Assembly: GCA_947056845.1 (NCBI GenBank)
Contig: CAMSCJ010000006.1
Coordinates: 20,396-84,395, forward strand
Length of the DNA: 64,000 nucleotides
Source: an uncultured Mycoplasmatota bacterium
Lineage (GTDB): Bacteria; Bacillota_I; Bacilli_A; RF39; UBA660
Direction: 5' to 3'
Positions 45,974 to 55,264 of this stretch are shown here, one piece after another. The notes below the pieces were generated by a model that was not told where the DNA came from, made no database searches, and saw only the letters and a program-made list of their open reading frames with translations. Numbering within the stretch: the stretch's first letter is position 1; each line of letters begins with the position of its first letter. The translations under genes and the position numbers were made by a program.

Positions 45974-46542
45974 TGAATAATATAAAAACAATTTTGATAG
46001 CACTTATTGTGTCAACATTTTTTTCTTTCTTTTTTATTATATTTTTGGTGTTGTTAGTTAGCAATTCTAGCATTGGTGATTCATCAATTTTAGTTGCTAA
46101 TTATTTTAAAATTCCATTTGAAGATGGTACTTTATATACCATTACATCCGAATATGGAAAGCGAGATAATCCTTTAAATAATGGTAAGGAAGAATTTCAT
46201 AAAGGGATTGATTTAGCAACTAGTGAGGGAACAAACATTTTGGCAAGTGCTGATGGATATGTTGTTGCTACAGGTTATGATGAGGAGGGATTTGGAAATT
46301 ATGTTTATATAGAACACCAATTTGATGGGACAACATTTTATAGTATTTATGGTCATATGTTAGATGATTCTATTGTTGTTTCTAATGGTGAAAAAGTGAA
46401 ACAAGGCGATAAGATAGGTTGTGTTGGCAGTACAGGTGCTAGTACAGGAACTCATTTACATTTTGCGATAACAATAAATAAATTATCATTTGAAGAAAAA
46501 TATTTAGTTGATCCTAGTTATGTCATAAATGGATTAAATTAA
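45973..46542 (+). CDS. M23 peptidoglycan endopeptidase of the transfer system
   Basis: A 189-residue exported enzyme: one N-terminal hydrophobic segment, then a lysostaphin-type M23 domain with zinc ligands HKGID (about residue 76) and HLHF (about 160). In Gram-positive conjugation such hydrolases open the wall locally for the channel. GTG at 45973 overlaps the VirB4 stop and follows AGGGGG. It is shorter than bifunctional enzymes, since no lysozyme-like domain is present. Confidence 0.85.
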   Translation: MNNIKTILIALIVSTFFSFFFIIFLVLLVSNSSIGDSSILVANYFKIPFEDGTLYTITSEYGKRDNPLNNGKEEFHKGIDLATSEGTNILASADGYVVATGYDEEGFGNYVYIEHQFDGTTFYSIYGHMLDDSIVVSNGEKVKQGDKIGCVGSTGASTGTHLHFAITINKLSFEEKYLVDPSYVINGLN

Positions 46543-46559
46543 ATTTTTTTGGTACATAG

Positions 46560-46900
46560 AAAATGTGATTTTTCTATTATCAAATATCTAAAATTTGATA
46601 ATAAATTTTTGCAAATATTCAAAATTTGTGTACAAAAATGCTATTTTTGATAGCAAAAAATCGCAAATTTGTTATAACTTTTGTCATACAATCATAGTTT
46701 TTTAGCCAATTTCTATTGAATTTTTATAAAAATAGGTCATACAAAAGTCATACAAAAATAAAAATGTCCGACATTTTAAAATCTTGTAATTCCTTAAATT
46801 TAGGGCTAACTCGCCACTGGCGATGTTGTTTGTCAGCCACCCTTATCCTGCTAAAAAGAGCCACACAACTTGGTACATCAATTTTGGTTTTTTTATCAAT
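46560..46900 (+). other. candidate oriT / relaxosome region
   Basis: A 400-base gap without a convincing gene just upstream of the accessory and relaxase genes. It has: inverted repeat ATTATCAAAT / ATTTGATAAT (46576-46602); hairpin GCTAT-TTTTG-ATAGC near 46640; three copies of GTCATACAA (46683, 46736, 46747), the last two 11 bases apart; and an island of higher GC with palindrome CGCCACTGGCG (about 46811-46821). This combination is typical of origins of transfer. Confidence 0.55.
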
Positions 46901-46941
46901 ATTTTTAAAAATTTTTGGTACATTATTTGGAGGTGATTTAT

Positions 46942-47115
46942 ATAAATAATGATAGTATTATTAAAGGTCGAGTTGATACAAAACTTGCTGAAGCTTTAAG
47001 ACAAATTTTAAATAAAAAAAATATGACACAACAAGATTTAATTGATATTTTTGTAAGAGATTTTGTATTGCAAAACTTAAATTTAATTATTAATAATGAA
47101 AAGGGATCTAAATAA
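46942..47115 (+). CDS. small accessory DNA-binding protein, ATA start
   Basis: A 57-residue protein (GRVDTKLAEALRQILNKKNMTQQDLIDIFVRDFVLQNL) that looks like an RHH or short helical DNA-binding protein. The only well-placed start is ATA at 46942, eight bases after GGAGG (46929-46933); no ATG/GTG/TTG fits. The stop TAA overlaps the ATA start of the next gene (ATAA). Immediately downstream of the oriT-like region, so probably a relaxosome component. Confidence 0.6.
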   Translation: MNNDSIIKGRVDTKLAEALRQILNKKNMTQQDLIDIFVRDFVLQNLNLIINNEKGSK

Positions 47116-47537
47116 AAAAAGAAGAAAGAATTACTTTTCGTGTAGATCAAGATGAGAAAAATGAGATTGGTGTTTTTGCAGAAAAAAATAATATGAACAT
47201 ATCAGAGTTTATATATCAAGCAGTAAAAGAAAAAATGCAAACGAATAAACTAAATGATAGTCAATCACAATTTTTAAATTTGTTTGATATATCGTTTAAA
47301 AAAAGTTTTGATTCATTTTTTAAGCAATTAATGTTAATACAAAATAGAATTGAATTTAATACTCGGTGGTTATTAAAACAGCAAGATATTTTTATGCAAC
47401 ATTTAAAAGTTCCACAAACAAAAGAAGAACTTAATGTATCTATAATTGAACATCCTATCACAGAAAAAGCAGAAGAAATGGTACTAAAAGATATTAGAAA
47501 AATGGCATCTCGTAAAAAGGAATTAGAAGATGAGTAA
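47112..47537 (+). CDS. MobC-like RHH relaxosome protein, ATA start
   Basis: About 141 residues. The N-terminal KKEERITFRVDQDEKNEI and NNMNISEFIYQAVKEK form a ribbon-helix-helix fold typical of mobilisation accessory proteins. A helical tail follows. The first ATG (47193) would delete the beta-strand and half the fold; ATA at 47112, six bases after AAAAGGG, restores it. It overlaps the relaxase gene by eight bases. Confidence 0.75.
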   Translation: MKKEERITFRVDQDEKNEIGVFAEKNNMNISEFIYQAVKEKMQTNKLNDSQSQFLNLFDISFKKSFDSFFKQLMLIQNRIEFNTRWLLKQQDIFMQHLKVPQTKEELNVSIIEHPITEKAEEMVLKDIRKMASRKKELEDE

Positions 47538-48978
47538 GAGTGCAATTGTATTTCAAATGCAATATAAAATTTCTAAAAATAAAAAATTAGCCATAATCAA
47601 ATGGCTTGGGTATGCTAGTCAAAAACAAAAAGCCGATTCTTCAAGTATTGATGAATATAATTTGTTAAAAGATTATGCTTTATATTCTAATAAAGATGCT
47701 TATTTAACTGAAACTGATGAGACATTTATTTGGAATAATAGTGGTGATATATTGAAAAAAGACGCTATTAGTAAATTAAAAGGTATGGATGAAAGAGGAA
47801 TCTTTTGGAGAGGTTTTCTTTCTTTTCCACCTGATTTTGCAATTGATCATGGTCTTATAACAAAATCTGATTTTTATAGTTTAACAAATCAAGTTATGCC
47901 ATCATTAATTTTAGATATGGGATTAAATATTAATAATGTAGAGTGGATGTGTACATTACATCGTGATACTAATCATCCACATATTCATTTTTGTATTTAT
48001 GAAAAAGTTCCAACAAAAACTAACCCACAATATCAAAAATCAGTTATATATAATTTTAAAAGTAATGTAGCTAGTTATTTAATTGATAATAAAAAATTTT
48101 ATGAATTAAGAGATAAAACTTTTACTAATATAACAGGAACAATTAATTATAAAGAATTAAATAAAATTAAATCACAAAAATTATTTAGTGATAAATATTG
48201 TAAAGAATTAAATAAAATGTTGTTAGATTTTTATAGTACATTGCCTAAAGTTGGCCGCTTACAATATAATTCTAAAAATATAAGTGTACATAAAAAAGAG
48301 CTAGATTCAATTATTAAATATATTCTTATGCATGATTCAACTAAATATGAATATTCAAAGTATTTAAGGTTGTTAGAACAGCATCAAAAAGAACTTAATC
48401 AATTATATGGTAATTCTAAAAGTAATCAAGAAAGAAAATATTATAACGATCAATTAAATCGTTTGTATTCGAAAATTGGTAATGAGATATTACAAAATTA
48501 TAAAAAATATCAATCTATGGATTTTATGGAACGTGAAAAAGAATTTTTAAAAAAGCATATTAATGAATTAAATTTTAGAAGTCGTGATGATTATGCTAAA
48601 GATGAAACTAAAAAAAATATTGCAAAAGATTTATATAAAATATGTATGTTATCAGGATTAAATGATAATCAAACAAAAAAAGTTTTTTCACGATGGATTA
48701 AAAATTCTAACTATAATTTTGATGTTGATGTTTTAATATCAACTATTAGTACATTAGATACTGAAATGTCTATAAAAGAATTCTATGATATTTTAAAAAA
48801 ATTAGGTTATGATTCTAATCGATTTAATAAATTTAAAAATAAATATTTTTATCGTGAATTGAATTATAAAAGATTTATAAATCAAGCAGTTAATCATTTA
48901 ATGTATGAATTAGAGCAGGAGGAAAAACAAATTGTTAATGAGTTGCAATATGAAATTAATGGTATAAATAAAGATTAA
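47530..48978 (+). CDS. MobP-type relaxase
   Basis: A 482-residue relaxase. The three-His metal motif is HRDTNHPHIHF (about residues 144-154), preceded by WMCT. The opening SKSAIVFQMQYKIS and GFLSFPPDFAIDHGL match the MobP3-type relaxases of Bacillota ICEs. It nicks at oriT and pilots the single strand to VirD4. The C-terminal half is helical and lysine-rich. ATG at 47530 overlaps the preceding gene. Confidence 0.88.
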   Translation: MSKSAIVFQMQYKISKNKKLAIIKWLGYASQKQKADSSSIDEYNLLKDYALYSNKDAYLTETDETFIWNNSGDILKKDAISKLKGMDERGIFWRGFLSFPPDFAIDHGLITKSDFYSLTNQVMPSLILDMGLNINNVEWMCTLHRDTNHPHIHFCIYEKVPTKTNPQYQKSVIYNFKSNVASYLIDNKKFYELRDKTFTNITGTINYKELNKIKSQKLFSDKYCKELNKMLLDFYSTLPKVGRLQYNSKNISVHKKELDSIIKYILMHDSTKYEYSKYLRLLEQHQKELNQLYGNSKSNQERKYYNDQLNRLYSKIGNEILQNYKKYQSMDFMEREKEFLKKHINELNFRSRDDYAKDETKKNIAKDLYKICMLSGLNDNQTKKVFSRWIKNSNYNFDVDVLISTISTLDTEMSIKEFYDILKKLGYDSNRFNKFKNKYFYRELNYKRFINQAVNHLMYELEQEEKQIVNELQYEINGINKD

Positions 48979-49094
48979 TATTACAATATAACTTTCAAAA
49001 CAGTGCTTAATTTAATTAAAATACCGTTTTCTAGTTAATAAAATTTATTTCATACGATATTTTTTTCATTTAAAACAGTATTGTACTAATTTTG

Positions 49095-49123
49095 TTGACT
49101 TTTGTCGAAAGAAGATATATACT
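49095..49123 (+). promoter_or_regulatory. promoter and leader of the secreted-peptide operon
   Basis: TTGACT (49095-49100), 17-base spacer, TATACT (49118-49123). The roughly 140-base leader contains a hairpin TAATAGTGA / TCGCTATTA (49131-49160). The rest of 48,979-49,267 is gene-free. Confidence 0.65.
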
Positions 49124-49267
49124 TAAGGCGTAATAGTGATATGCAGTATCTTCGCTATTAGTATTTATTTTTATTATATATAAATACTTAATTTTGATAA
49201 GAAAGGTACTGTTAGTTACCTATAATAGTATCTTCTTATAAATAAAAAAGAGAGGAGGTGCTATTGT

Positions 49268-49678
49268 ATGAAAAAGATTATATGCTCAGTATTTCTAGGT
49301 ATTATAGCATTATCATTGTTTGGTATGTCTGCTAATGCCGAAACGGTATTCACTCGCAATCCCTTTAGAGTAAATAGCAATGATTATGAAGGGGCTAGTT
49401 TCTATAATACTTATAGTGAACTTGTAACATCTTATTCAGCTTATTCATTTAATGGTTCCGGAGAATACAAGGTTGGATATGATGCATATTTATATACTAA
49501 TGGTCAGGATGTATTAATGCAAATCAAAGATTTCAATTTACCTACAAACGCTTCTGGTTATTTCAGTTTAGGAACTGTTGGAGTTGGAGATGTATATGTA
49601 AGAGTTCGTGCATATAATTATTATAAAACTGTTAGATATATGGGTTGGACAGGTACACAAAGCTTTATATCTAGGTAG
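49268..49678 (+). CDS. small secreted protein, bacteriocin-like candidate
   Basis: A 136-residue precursor with a clean signal peptide ending SANA|ET. The mature part of about 111 residues is rich in Tyr, Gly, Ser and Asn, has no Cys, and ends TVRYMGWTGTQSFISR. AGAGAGGAGGTG precedes the ATG. A partial terminator separates it from an ABC exporter operon, so peptide mRNA should exceed transporter mRNA, as in many bacteriocin loci. It does not match lactococcin 972 or other families I know, so function is inferred only from context. Confidence 0.55.
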   Translation: MKKIICSVFLGIIALSLFGMSANAETVFTRNPFRVNSNDYEGASFYNTYSELVTSYSAYSFNGSGEYKVGYDAYLYTNGQDVLMQIKDFNLPTNASGYFSLGTVGVGDVYVRVRAYNYYKTVRYMGWTGTQSFISR

Positions 49679-49701
49679 AACTTAATAATTGATTTAAAAA
49701 T

Positions 49702-49731
49702 AAAAAGGTATCTTTAGGTACCTTTTTATTT
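49702..49731 (+). terminator. intra-operon terminator after the secreted peptide gene
   Basis: AAAAAGGTA / TACCTTTTT perfect 9-base stem, 8-base loop; T-run is part of the arm. Likely partial termination. Confidence 0.7.
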
Positions 49732-49747
49732 AAATGGAGGAAATAAT

Positions 49748-50440
49748 ATGAATATTTTATTAGAATGTAAAAATATATCAAAATCGTATAAACGGCAAAA
49801 TTCTAAAGTTGATGTTTTAAATAATATTTGCTATAAGTTCGAGAAAAAAAAGTTATATGCCATTATGGGTGAAAGTGGTGCTGGTAAAAGCACTTTAATT
49901 CAAATATTAGGTATATTAAAAAATTTTGATAGTGGAGAATTAATTATAGATGGAAAAAATATTGAGCAACTCAATTCAAAGGAAAAAGCTTTAATAAGAA
50001 ATAAAAAAATAGGTTTTGTATTCCAATCATTTTATTTGAATCCTTTATTAAAATCTTTTGAAAATGTTATATTACCTTTAAATATAAATTGTAAAATATC
50101 GGGAAAAGAGAAAAAAAGAAAAGCTATTGAAAGGTTAACAGATTTTGGCTTAGCTAATAGAATAAATCATTTTCCTTTTGAATTATCAGGCGGAGAACAA
50201 CAAAGAGTCGCAATTGCAAGGGCATTAATTAATGATCCTGACATTATTTTGGCAGATGAGCCAACAGGCTCATTAGATTCAAAGAATACAAAAATGATTT
50301 TGGAATTATTAAGGAAAATGGCAGATGAAGGCAAATGTGTAATAGTTGTTTCACATAGTGATAATATTAAAAAGTATGCTGATGAAGTATTATATATTGA
50401 GAACAATAACCTCTCTAAGAAAAGTGGTGATTTAAAATGA
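49748..50440 (+). CDS. ABC transporter ATP-binding protein (MacB/LolD type)
   Basis: A 230-residue ATPase. Walker A GESGAGKST (about residue 40), Q-loop FVFQSFYLNP, signature LSGGEQQRVAIARAL and Walker B IILADEPTGSLD are intact. This subclass works with FtsX-type permeases in peptide export or self-protection rather than classical import. GGAGGAAATAATATG sets the start. The TGA stop overlaps the permease ATG (ATGA). Confidence 0.92.
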   Translation: MNILLECKNISKSYKRQNSKVDVLNNICYKFEKKKLYAIMGESGAGKSTLIQILGILKNFDSGELIIDGKNIEQLNSKEKALIRNKKIGFVFQSFYLNPLLKSFENVILPLNINCKISGKEKKRKAIERLTDFGLANRINHFPFELSGGEQQRVAIARALINDPDIILADEPTGSLDSKNTKMILELLRKMADEGKCVIVVSHSDNIKKYADEVLYIENNNLSKKSGDLK

Positions 50441-51636
50441 TTGATTCTATAAAGTCTAGTTTTTGTAGAATAACAAGAAGTAAACAAAATAAAATTGCTA
50501 TTATTTTAATAGGTTTATTTGTTTCTTTATGTTTTATTTTAAATTCTGTTAATGCAACTGTTAGCAATTATTTGAATACTGATATATATAAAGGATATGA
50601 CGATCGAACTCTTGGAGTAGTAATGGATTTAGCAGGTATCAATTATGATGAAATAGAGGAAATTGAAAATAGAATAATGTCTGTTGAACATATTCAATCA
50701 AGCTTTTTTTCTTTTTATTACTTTCAAGGTGGTACATTAGAAGAATTAGATGGTGCTTTGGATGGACATGTTAATTTTAAAGCAGCCAATAATAATTCTG
50801 TTTTAGAAATAGTAAAAGGAAATAATTTTCCGAATGATGATGAATATTATATGATTTGTCCTGAAAAATTTTATCCTATTGCAGATGTAAATAAAATAAA
50901 ATCTGCTAGTTCAAATGATAGATATAAATTGGAGGATAAAATTGGTAATTATTTTACATTTAAAGGTAAGGATTGGGTTTTAGGCGAGGAATATTCTTTT
51001 AAAATAAAATTGGTTGGATTATATAAAAATCAACCTAATCATAATGATGAAAATATGTGTTTTGTTTCAAAAAGTGTAAATGAATATATTGCTCAAAACA
51101 CTTATAAAAATGATTCCACATGGAGTTTAGAACAGTATTCATTATTTATGACAGTTGTTGATGATGTTAAAAATATTGAAGATGCAACAAAGGAATTAGA
51201 AAATCTTGGTTTTTATGTTACTCCAACAACTAATATAAGATATGACTATTTTGAAAAAATATTTAGTATTGTTAATAAATGGAATATAGCCATATTTTCT
51301 TTATTAATTGTATTTATTCTTATTTATTCTAAAAAAGATTATCAGGAAAATAAAAAACATTATGATTTATTAGAAATGGTTGGTTATAATAAAAGTCAAC
51401 TAGTTTATACGATGATATTTGATATTGTTATTAAATTATTATTTAGTTTGTTAGTTTCTATTTTAATTGTTTTTGTTAGTAATATTTTTATTAATATATT
51501 ATTAATTTATAAGCCTTTTATTTTTAATAAATGGAGTGTAATTATTGATTATAGTTTTTATATTACTATATATTTCTTATTAATTCTATTGTTTGCTATT
51601 ACCTATATAATTAATATCTTTATAAAGAAAAAATAG
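50437..51636 (+). CDS. FtsX/MacB-like ABC permease
   Basis: A 399-residue permease: one N-terminal span (IAIILIGLFVSLCFILNSVN), a large extracellular domain (about 40-270), then three spans, the MacB/FtsX topology. The cytoplasmic loop YDLLEMVGYNKSQLVYTM resembles the coupling loop of this family. Together with the ATPase and the next permease it makes a complete exporter or immunity complex. Confidence 0.8.
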   Translation: MIDSIKSSFCRITRSKQNKIAIILIGLFVSLCFILNSVNATVSNYLNTDIYKGYDDRTLGVVMDLAGINYDEIEEIENRIMSVEHIQSSFFSFYYFQGGTLEELDGALDGHVNFKAANNNSVLEIVKGNNFPNDDEYYMICPEKFYPIADVNKIKSASSNDRYKLEDKIGNYFTFKGKDWVLGEEYSFKIKLVGLYKNQPNHNDENMCFVSKSVNEYIAQNTYKNDSTWSLEQYSLFMTVVDDVKNIEDATKELENLGFYVTPTTNIRYDYFEKIFSIVNKWNIAIFSLLIVFILIYSKKDYQENKKHYDLLEMVGYNKSQLVYTMIFDIVIKLLFSLLVSILIVFVSNIFINILLIYKPFIFNKWSVIIDYSFYITIYFLLILLFAITYIINIFIKKK

Positions 51637-51642
51637 TTTAAT

Positions 51643-52719
51643 ATGAGACTAGAAAATAAGATTTTATTTAGAGATAAAAAGAGATTTATTTTATTTGTAC
51701 TTATTATTTTAATTCCACTAATTATAATGAATATTACTAAATATTTATCTCACTTTATTGATTATTATATTAATGCTGAAGTTGAAAATAAAAGTATTAA
51801 TAGAATTTTTTCTGTAAGTATAAATGAAATAAGTGATATTGATAAAATTGAACAGGTAGTAAAAAATAATGAAAATATAGAATATTATTATCCTTTATAT
51901 GAAAGGTTATATGTTAATTATAACGATACTCAAATCGATATATATAATATTTTTTCTAATGAAAAAAAAATAGACGGCAATTTAATCAAAAATAACAATG
52001 AAGTTATTGTTGCTAATACTTTTTTATCACATTATGATGTAGATATAAATGATACTATTCATTTGAATATTAATGATGATGTTATATATGTAAAAATTGT
52101 AGGAGTTATTGATTCTGATAATTATAGATTAATATATGGGAATAGTGATTTTATAAATATTGTATCTGGTAAATTGAATTCTAAATTCATGCAATATATA
52201 ATTAAAATAAAAAATAGTAAATATATATCTGAATTTAAAAATGATTTGGAAAAAGAAAAATTTAGAGTTAGTTTATATAATGATACTGGTGTAAAAGAAT
52301 TAGAAAGATATACATCATTAAGCAAAACATTACATATGATCTTAATTCCGATTTATTTTGCGATTATTATTTTGCTGTATTGGATTATAAAGGAATTACT
52401 TTTTAATGAATATAAGAATATTGCTTTAAAAAAATTGGTTGGATATACTAATATTAGGTGTTTGTTAGATATTTTTTATAAGATATGCTTTTATATTATT
52501 GCCAGTGGTATTCTTTTAACAGGCTTGTTGCTTATTGCTAGAAAAGTATTACTGATAAGTATTAGTGACAAGATATTAATAGATTTTCTTAATGATAGTA
52601 ACTTATTTAAATCATTTTTTTCTATATATATAATCTTTTGGATATTATATTTAATAGCATTTATTTTGAATATTAAAAAGATTGTTAAACTCGATCCTAT
52701 TTTAGAGATTAATAAATAA
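51643..52719 (+). CDS. second FtsX/MacB-like ABC permease
   Basis: A 358-residue permease with the same layout: N-terminal span (FILFVLIILIPLIIMNITK), extracellular domain, three C-terminal spans, loop NIALKKLVGYTNIRCLLDI. It is divergent from its neighbour, indicating a heterodimeric permease. It begins seven bases after the preceding stop. In lactococcin-972-like loci a single longer membrane protein does this job; here it is split in two. Confidence 0.75.
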   Translation: MRLENKILFRDKKRFILFVLIILIPLIIMNITKYLSHFIDYYINAEVENKSINRIFSVSINEISDIDKIEQVVKNNENIEYYYPLYERLYVNYNDTQIDIYNIFSNEKKIDGNLIKNNNEVIVANTFLSHYDVDINDTIHLNINDDVIYVKIVGVIDSDNYRLIYGNSDFINIVSGKLNSKFMQYIIKIKNSKYISEFKNDLEKEKFRVSLYNDTGVKELERYTSLSKTLHMILIPIYFAIIILLYWIIKELLFNEYKNIALKKLVGYTNIRCLLDIFYKICFYIIASGILLTGLLLIARKVLLISISDKILIDFLNDSNLFKSFFSIYIIFWILYLIAFILNIKKIVKLDPILEINK

Positions 52720-52723
52720 CTTT

Positions 52724-54559
52724 TTGTACAGGATAATGACTATTACCTTTAAAATAATAATAGTTTTTAGGAGGAATGTTAATAAAAAAATAATAGTATA
52801 TATTATTTTTTTTATATGCTCGTTTATTATATCAACAAATATTTGTTATAATTTAATAAGCATTATTAAAAATAATATGTTATTTGGTTGGAATTTTAAT
52901 TTAATAAAAAGTTTGTTAGGTTTATATGATTTTAATTTGTTGTTTGGAACACTTTTAATGACTACTTTAATATTTTTATTTGTATTAAAATATGATAAGG
53001 ATTTATGTTTAAAATTAAAAAGGTTAAAAAAATTACCCGAAGAGGATGGTAGTTATGAATATGGTAGTTCAAGATGGATGATTAAAAAGGAGCTAAAAAA
53101 AGAATTTCAGCAATGGAATATTGGCTCTAAATTAAGTAGTGGTGGAATTCCCGTTACATATCAGGATAGAGAATATTATTATTCAAATTCATTTGACCAT
53201 ACATTGATAATTGGTTCTACAGGTAGTGGTAAAACGCAATGTGAAATTTTGCCCTTAATTTTTAATCTTGGTTATGCAAATGAATCAATGGTTATTAATG
53301 ACACTAAAGGTGAACTTTATAGTTATACAGCTGATTTTTTAAAGAAACAAAAATATAATATTCATGTTATCAATTTAAGAGATGCTTTTGCTAGTGATGG
53401 TTGGAATCCATTGCATTTAGCTTATAAATATTATAAAGACAATAATATTGATCTTGCAGGTGATATTATAGAAAATTTTTCTAAATCATTAACTAAAAAT
53501 TTATCTAGTAAAGATATGTATTGGGAAAAATCAGCTAATGCAGTATTAACCGCTTTGTGCTATGCTTTGATTGAGGATGCACATTCAGAGGATGAGGTTA
53601 ATTTATTTTCATTATATAATCTTTTAGTTGAGCATGGATCTAAAACAATTGATAGATTTAATTCACTAGATTTATATTTTCAACAAAAACCAATTGGCTC
53701 ACAGTCAAAGATGGCTTATGCAACAGGCTCATTTGCTAAAGGAGAAACTCGTGCTACCTTATTTTCAGTATTAGCAACTACTATAAAAATTTTTAGTGAT
53801 ACAGGGATTGCAAATTTAACAAGTAGAACTGATTTTGAATTAGATAATATAGGTAAAAAGCAAACAGCAATATTTTTAATTATTCCTGATGAGAAAGAGT
53901 CTAGACATGAATTAGCCTCTTTATTTATAGACCAATGCTATCAGGCACTTATTAATACAGCTCAAGCTTTACAAGGTGGGAAAATGCCAATTCGTGTAAA
54001 TTTCATTTTAGATGAGTTTGCCAATATGCCACCAATTAATTCTATATCTAATAAAATAACAGTTTCTAGGTCACGTAATATTAGATTTTATTTGGTTATA
54101 CAAGATTTCGACCAATTGAAAGAAAAATATAAAGATTCAGCAGGAACTATAAAATCAAATTGTACTAATTGGATATATTTACTTACAATGGATAATGACA
54201 CCGCAAAGGAAATTAGTTCTCGTTTGGGTAAATATACAATTTCTTCATCTAGAGTTTCAAGTTCAGGAAAAATTGATAGTAGTGATTATAATATATCTAA
54301 TGATAAGTCACTTATGGGTAGAGAATTAATGATGCCAGAAGAACTTATGAAACTTAAATTTGGTGATGCAATATTTATGAAATCAAGAATGAATCCTATA
54401 CGAGCAAAGGTTATGCCTATTAGTGATTATTCTATTAAGTTTAAAATGTCAAAATTACCTAATAAACAAAAAATATTTGAAATAACTTGCTTTAATTTGG
54501 ATGAATTTAGAAAAGAAAAAATTTTAAAATCAGCAACTAATAAAGTCGAGCTTGAATAA
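52724..54559 (+). CDS. virD4: VirD4/TraG-type coupling protein
   Basis: Up to 611 residues. Two N-terminal spans, then Walker A IGSTGSGKTQCE (about residue 165), Walker B NFILDEFANMPPI and the SRSRNIRFYLVIQDFDQL block of VirD4 coupling proteins, which bring the relaxase-DNA complex to the channel. The start is uncertain: TTG at 52724 and ATG at 52736 have weak sites. A strong AGGAGG (52769-52774) is followed in frame by AAT GTT AAT AAA AAA ATA, without a conventional start. Confidence 0.9.
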   Translation: MYRIMTITFKIIIVFRRNVNKKIIVYIIFFICSFIISTNICYNLISIIKNNMLFGWNFNLIKSLLGLYDFNLLFGTLLMTTLIFLFVLKYDKDLCLKLKRLKKLPEEDGSYEYGSSRWMIKKELKKEFQQWNIGSKLSSGGIPVTYQDREYYYSNSFDHTLIIGSTGSGKTQCEILPLIFNLGYANESMVINDTKGELYSYTADFLKKQKYNIHVINLRDAFASDGWNPLHLAYKYYKDNNIDLAGDIIENFSKSLTKNLSSKDMYWEKSANAVLTALCYALIEDAHSEDEVNLFSLYNLLVEHGSKTIDRFNSLDLYFQQKPIGSQSKMAYATGSFAKGETRATLFSVLATTIKIFSDTGIANLTSRTDFELDNIGKKQTAIFLIIPDEKESRHELASLFIDQCYQALINTAQALQGGKMPIRVNFILDEFANMPPINSISNKITVSRSRNIRFYLVIQDFDQLKEKYKDSAGTIKSNCTNWIYLLTMDNDTAKEISSRLGKYTISSSRVSSSGKIDSSDYNISNDKSLMGRELMMPEELMKLKFGDAIFMKSRMNPIRAKVMPISDYSIKFKMSKLPNKQKIFEITCFNLDEFRKEKILKSATNKVELE

Positions 54560-54726
54560 TTATTTTAGACTTATTGGTTTAAATAAACTGAATTTTGTGA
54601 TATAATTCATTTATCAAAGTTATGTATAAATAATAATTTATAAAGCAGATTAGAAATAATTTGCTTTTTTGAAACTTTTTGAAACTTTTTTCTAAAAATT
54701 AAGAACTATATTAGTGAGGTGACAAA

Positions 54727-55263
54727 ATGATCGATCAAATAAACCTTAAAAAATTTAATGATATATATGATAAGACTTATAACAAGGTGTTAAAGTTTGT
54801 AGTTTGTAAATGTTCTAATATGGAAGATGTAAATGATATTGTTCAAGAAATCTATATCGAGTTATATGAAAAAATAACTGAAAATTATGATATTCAAAAT
54901 ATAGAGTCTTATGTTATTGGAATTTCTAAAAATAAGATAAAAAAGCATTATGGACTATTATATAAGTTTAAAACACTATATTTAAATCATCATGATGGCG
55001 ATGAATTTGAATTAATAGAAAATATACCTAGTAATGTTGATATAGAAAGTATTACTATAAGAGATGTTGATTTAGAAATTATTTGGAAACAATTAAAAAA
55101 GAAAAAGATTATTATTCAAAAGATATTTTATTTATATTACAATTTAGACTTTACAATAAAAGAAATTGTACATGAATTACATTTGAATGAATCATATATT
55201 AAAAATTGTCTATATAGGACTTTAAAAGAATTACAAAAATTCATGAGAAAGGATGATAAGTAA
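54727..55263 (+). CDS. ECF-like sigma factor
   Basis: A 178-residue sigma-70 family protein. Region 2 is MEDVNDIVQEIYIELYEKI...IESYVIGISKNKIKKHY. Region 4 is IFYLYYNLDFTIKEIVHELHLNESYIKNCLYRTLKEL. GAGGTG lies before the ATG. It is followed and overlapped by a membrane protein with anti-sigma layout. In 54,560-54,726 a -10 like TATAAT (54601) and a weak hairpin with T-run (54642-54668) are visible. Confidence 0.8.
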   Translation: MIDQINLKKFNDIYDKTYNKVLKFVVCKCSNMEDVNDIVQEIYIELYEKITENYDIQNIESYVIGISKNKIKKHYGLLYKFKTLYLNHHDGDEFELIENIPSNVDIESITIRDVDLEIIWKQLKKKKIIIQKIFYLYYNLDFTIKEIVHELHLNESYIKNCLYRTLKELQKFMRKDDK

Positions 55264-55264
55264 T

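Noticed and set aside
46716..46949. A 77-residue reading frame in the oriT-like region
   Set aside because: It has no ribosome site, atypical composition, and covers repeats and palindromes; it also overlaps the better-supported gene at 46942.
49268..49678. Lactococcin 972 family bacteriocin
   Set aside because: The gene order is similar but the mature sequence lacks the expected Trp/His-rich pattern; kept only as a bacteriocin-like candidate.
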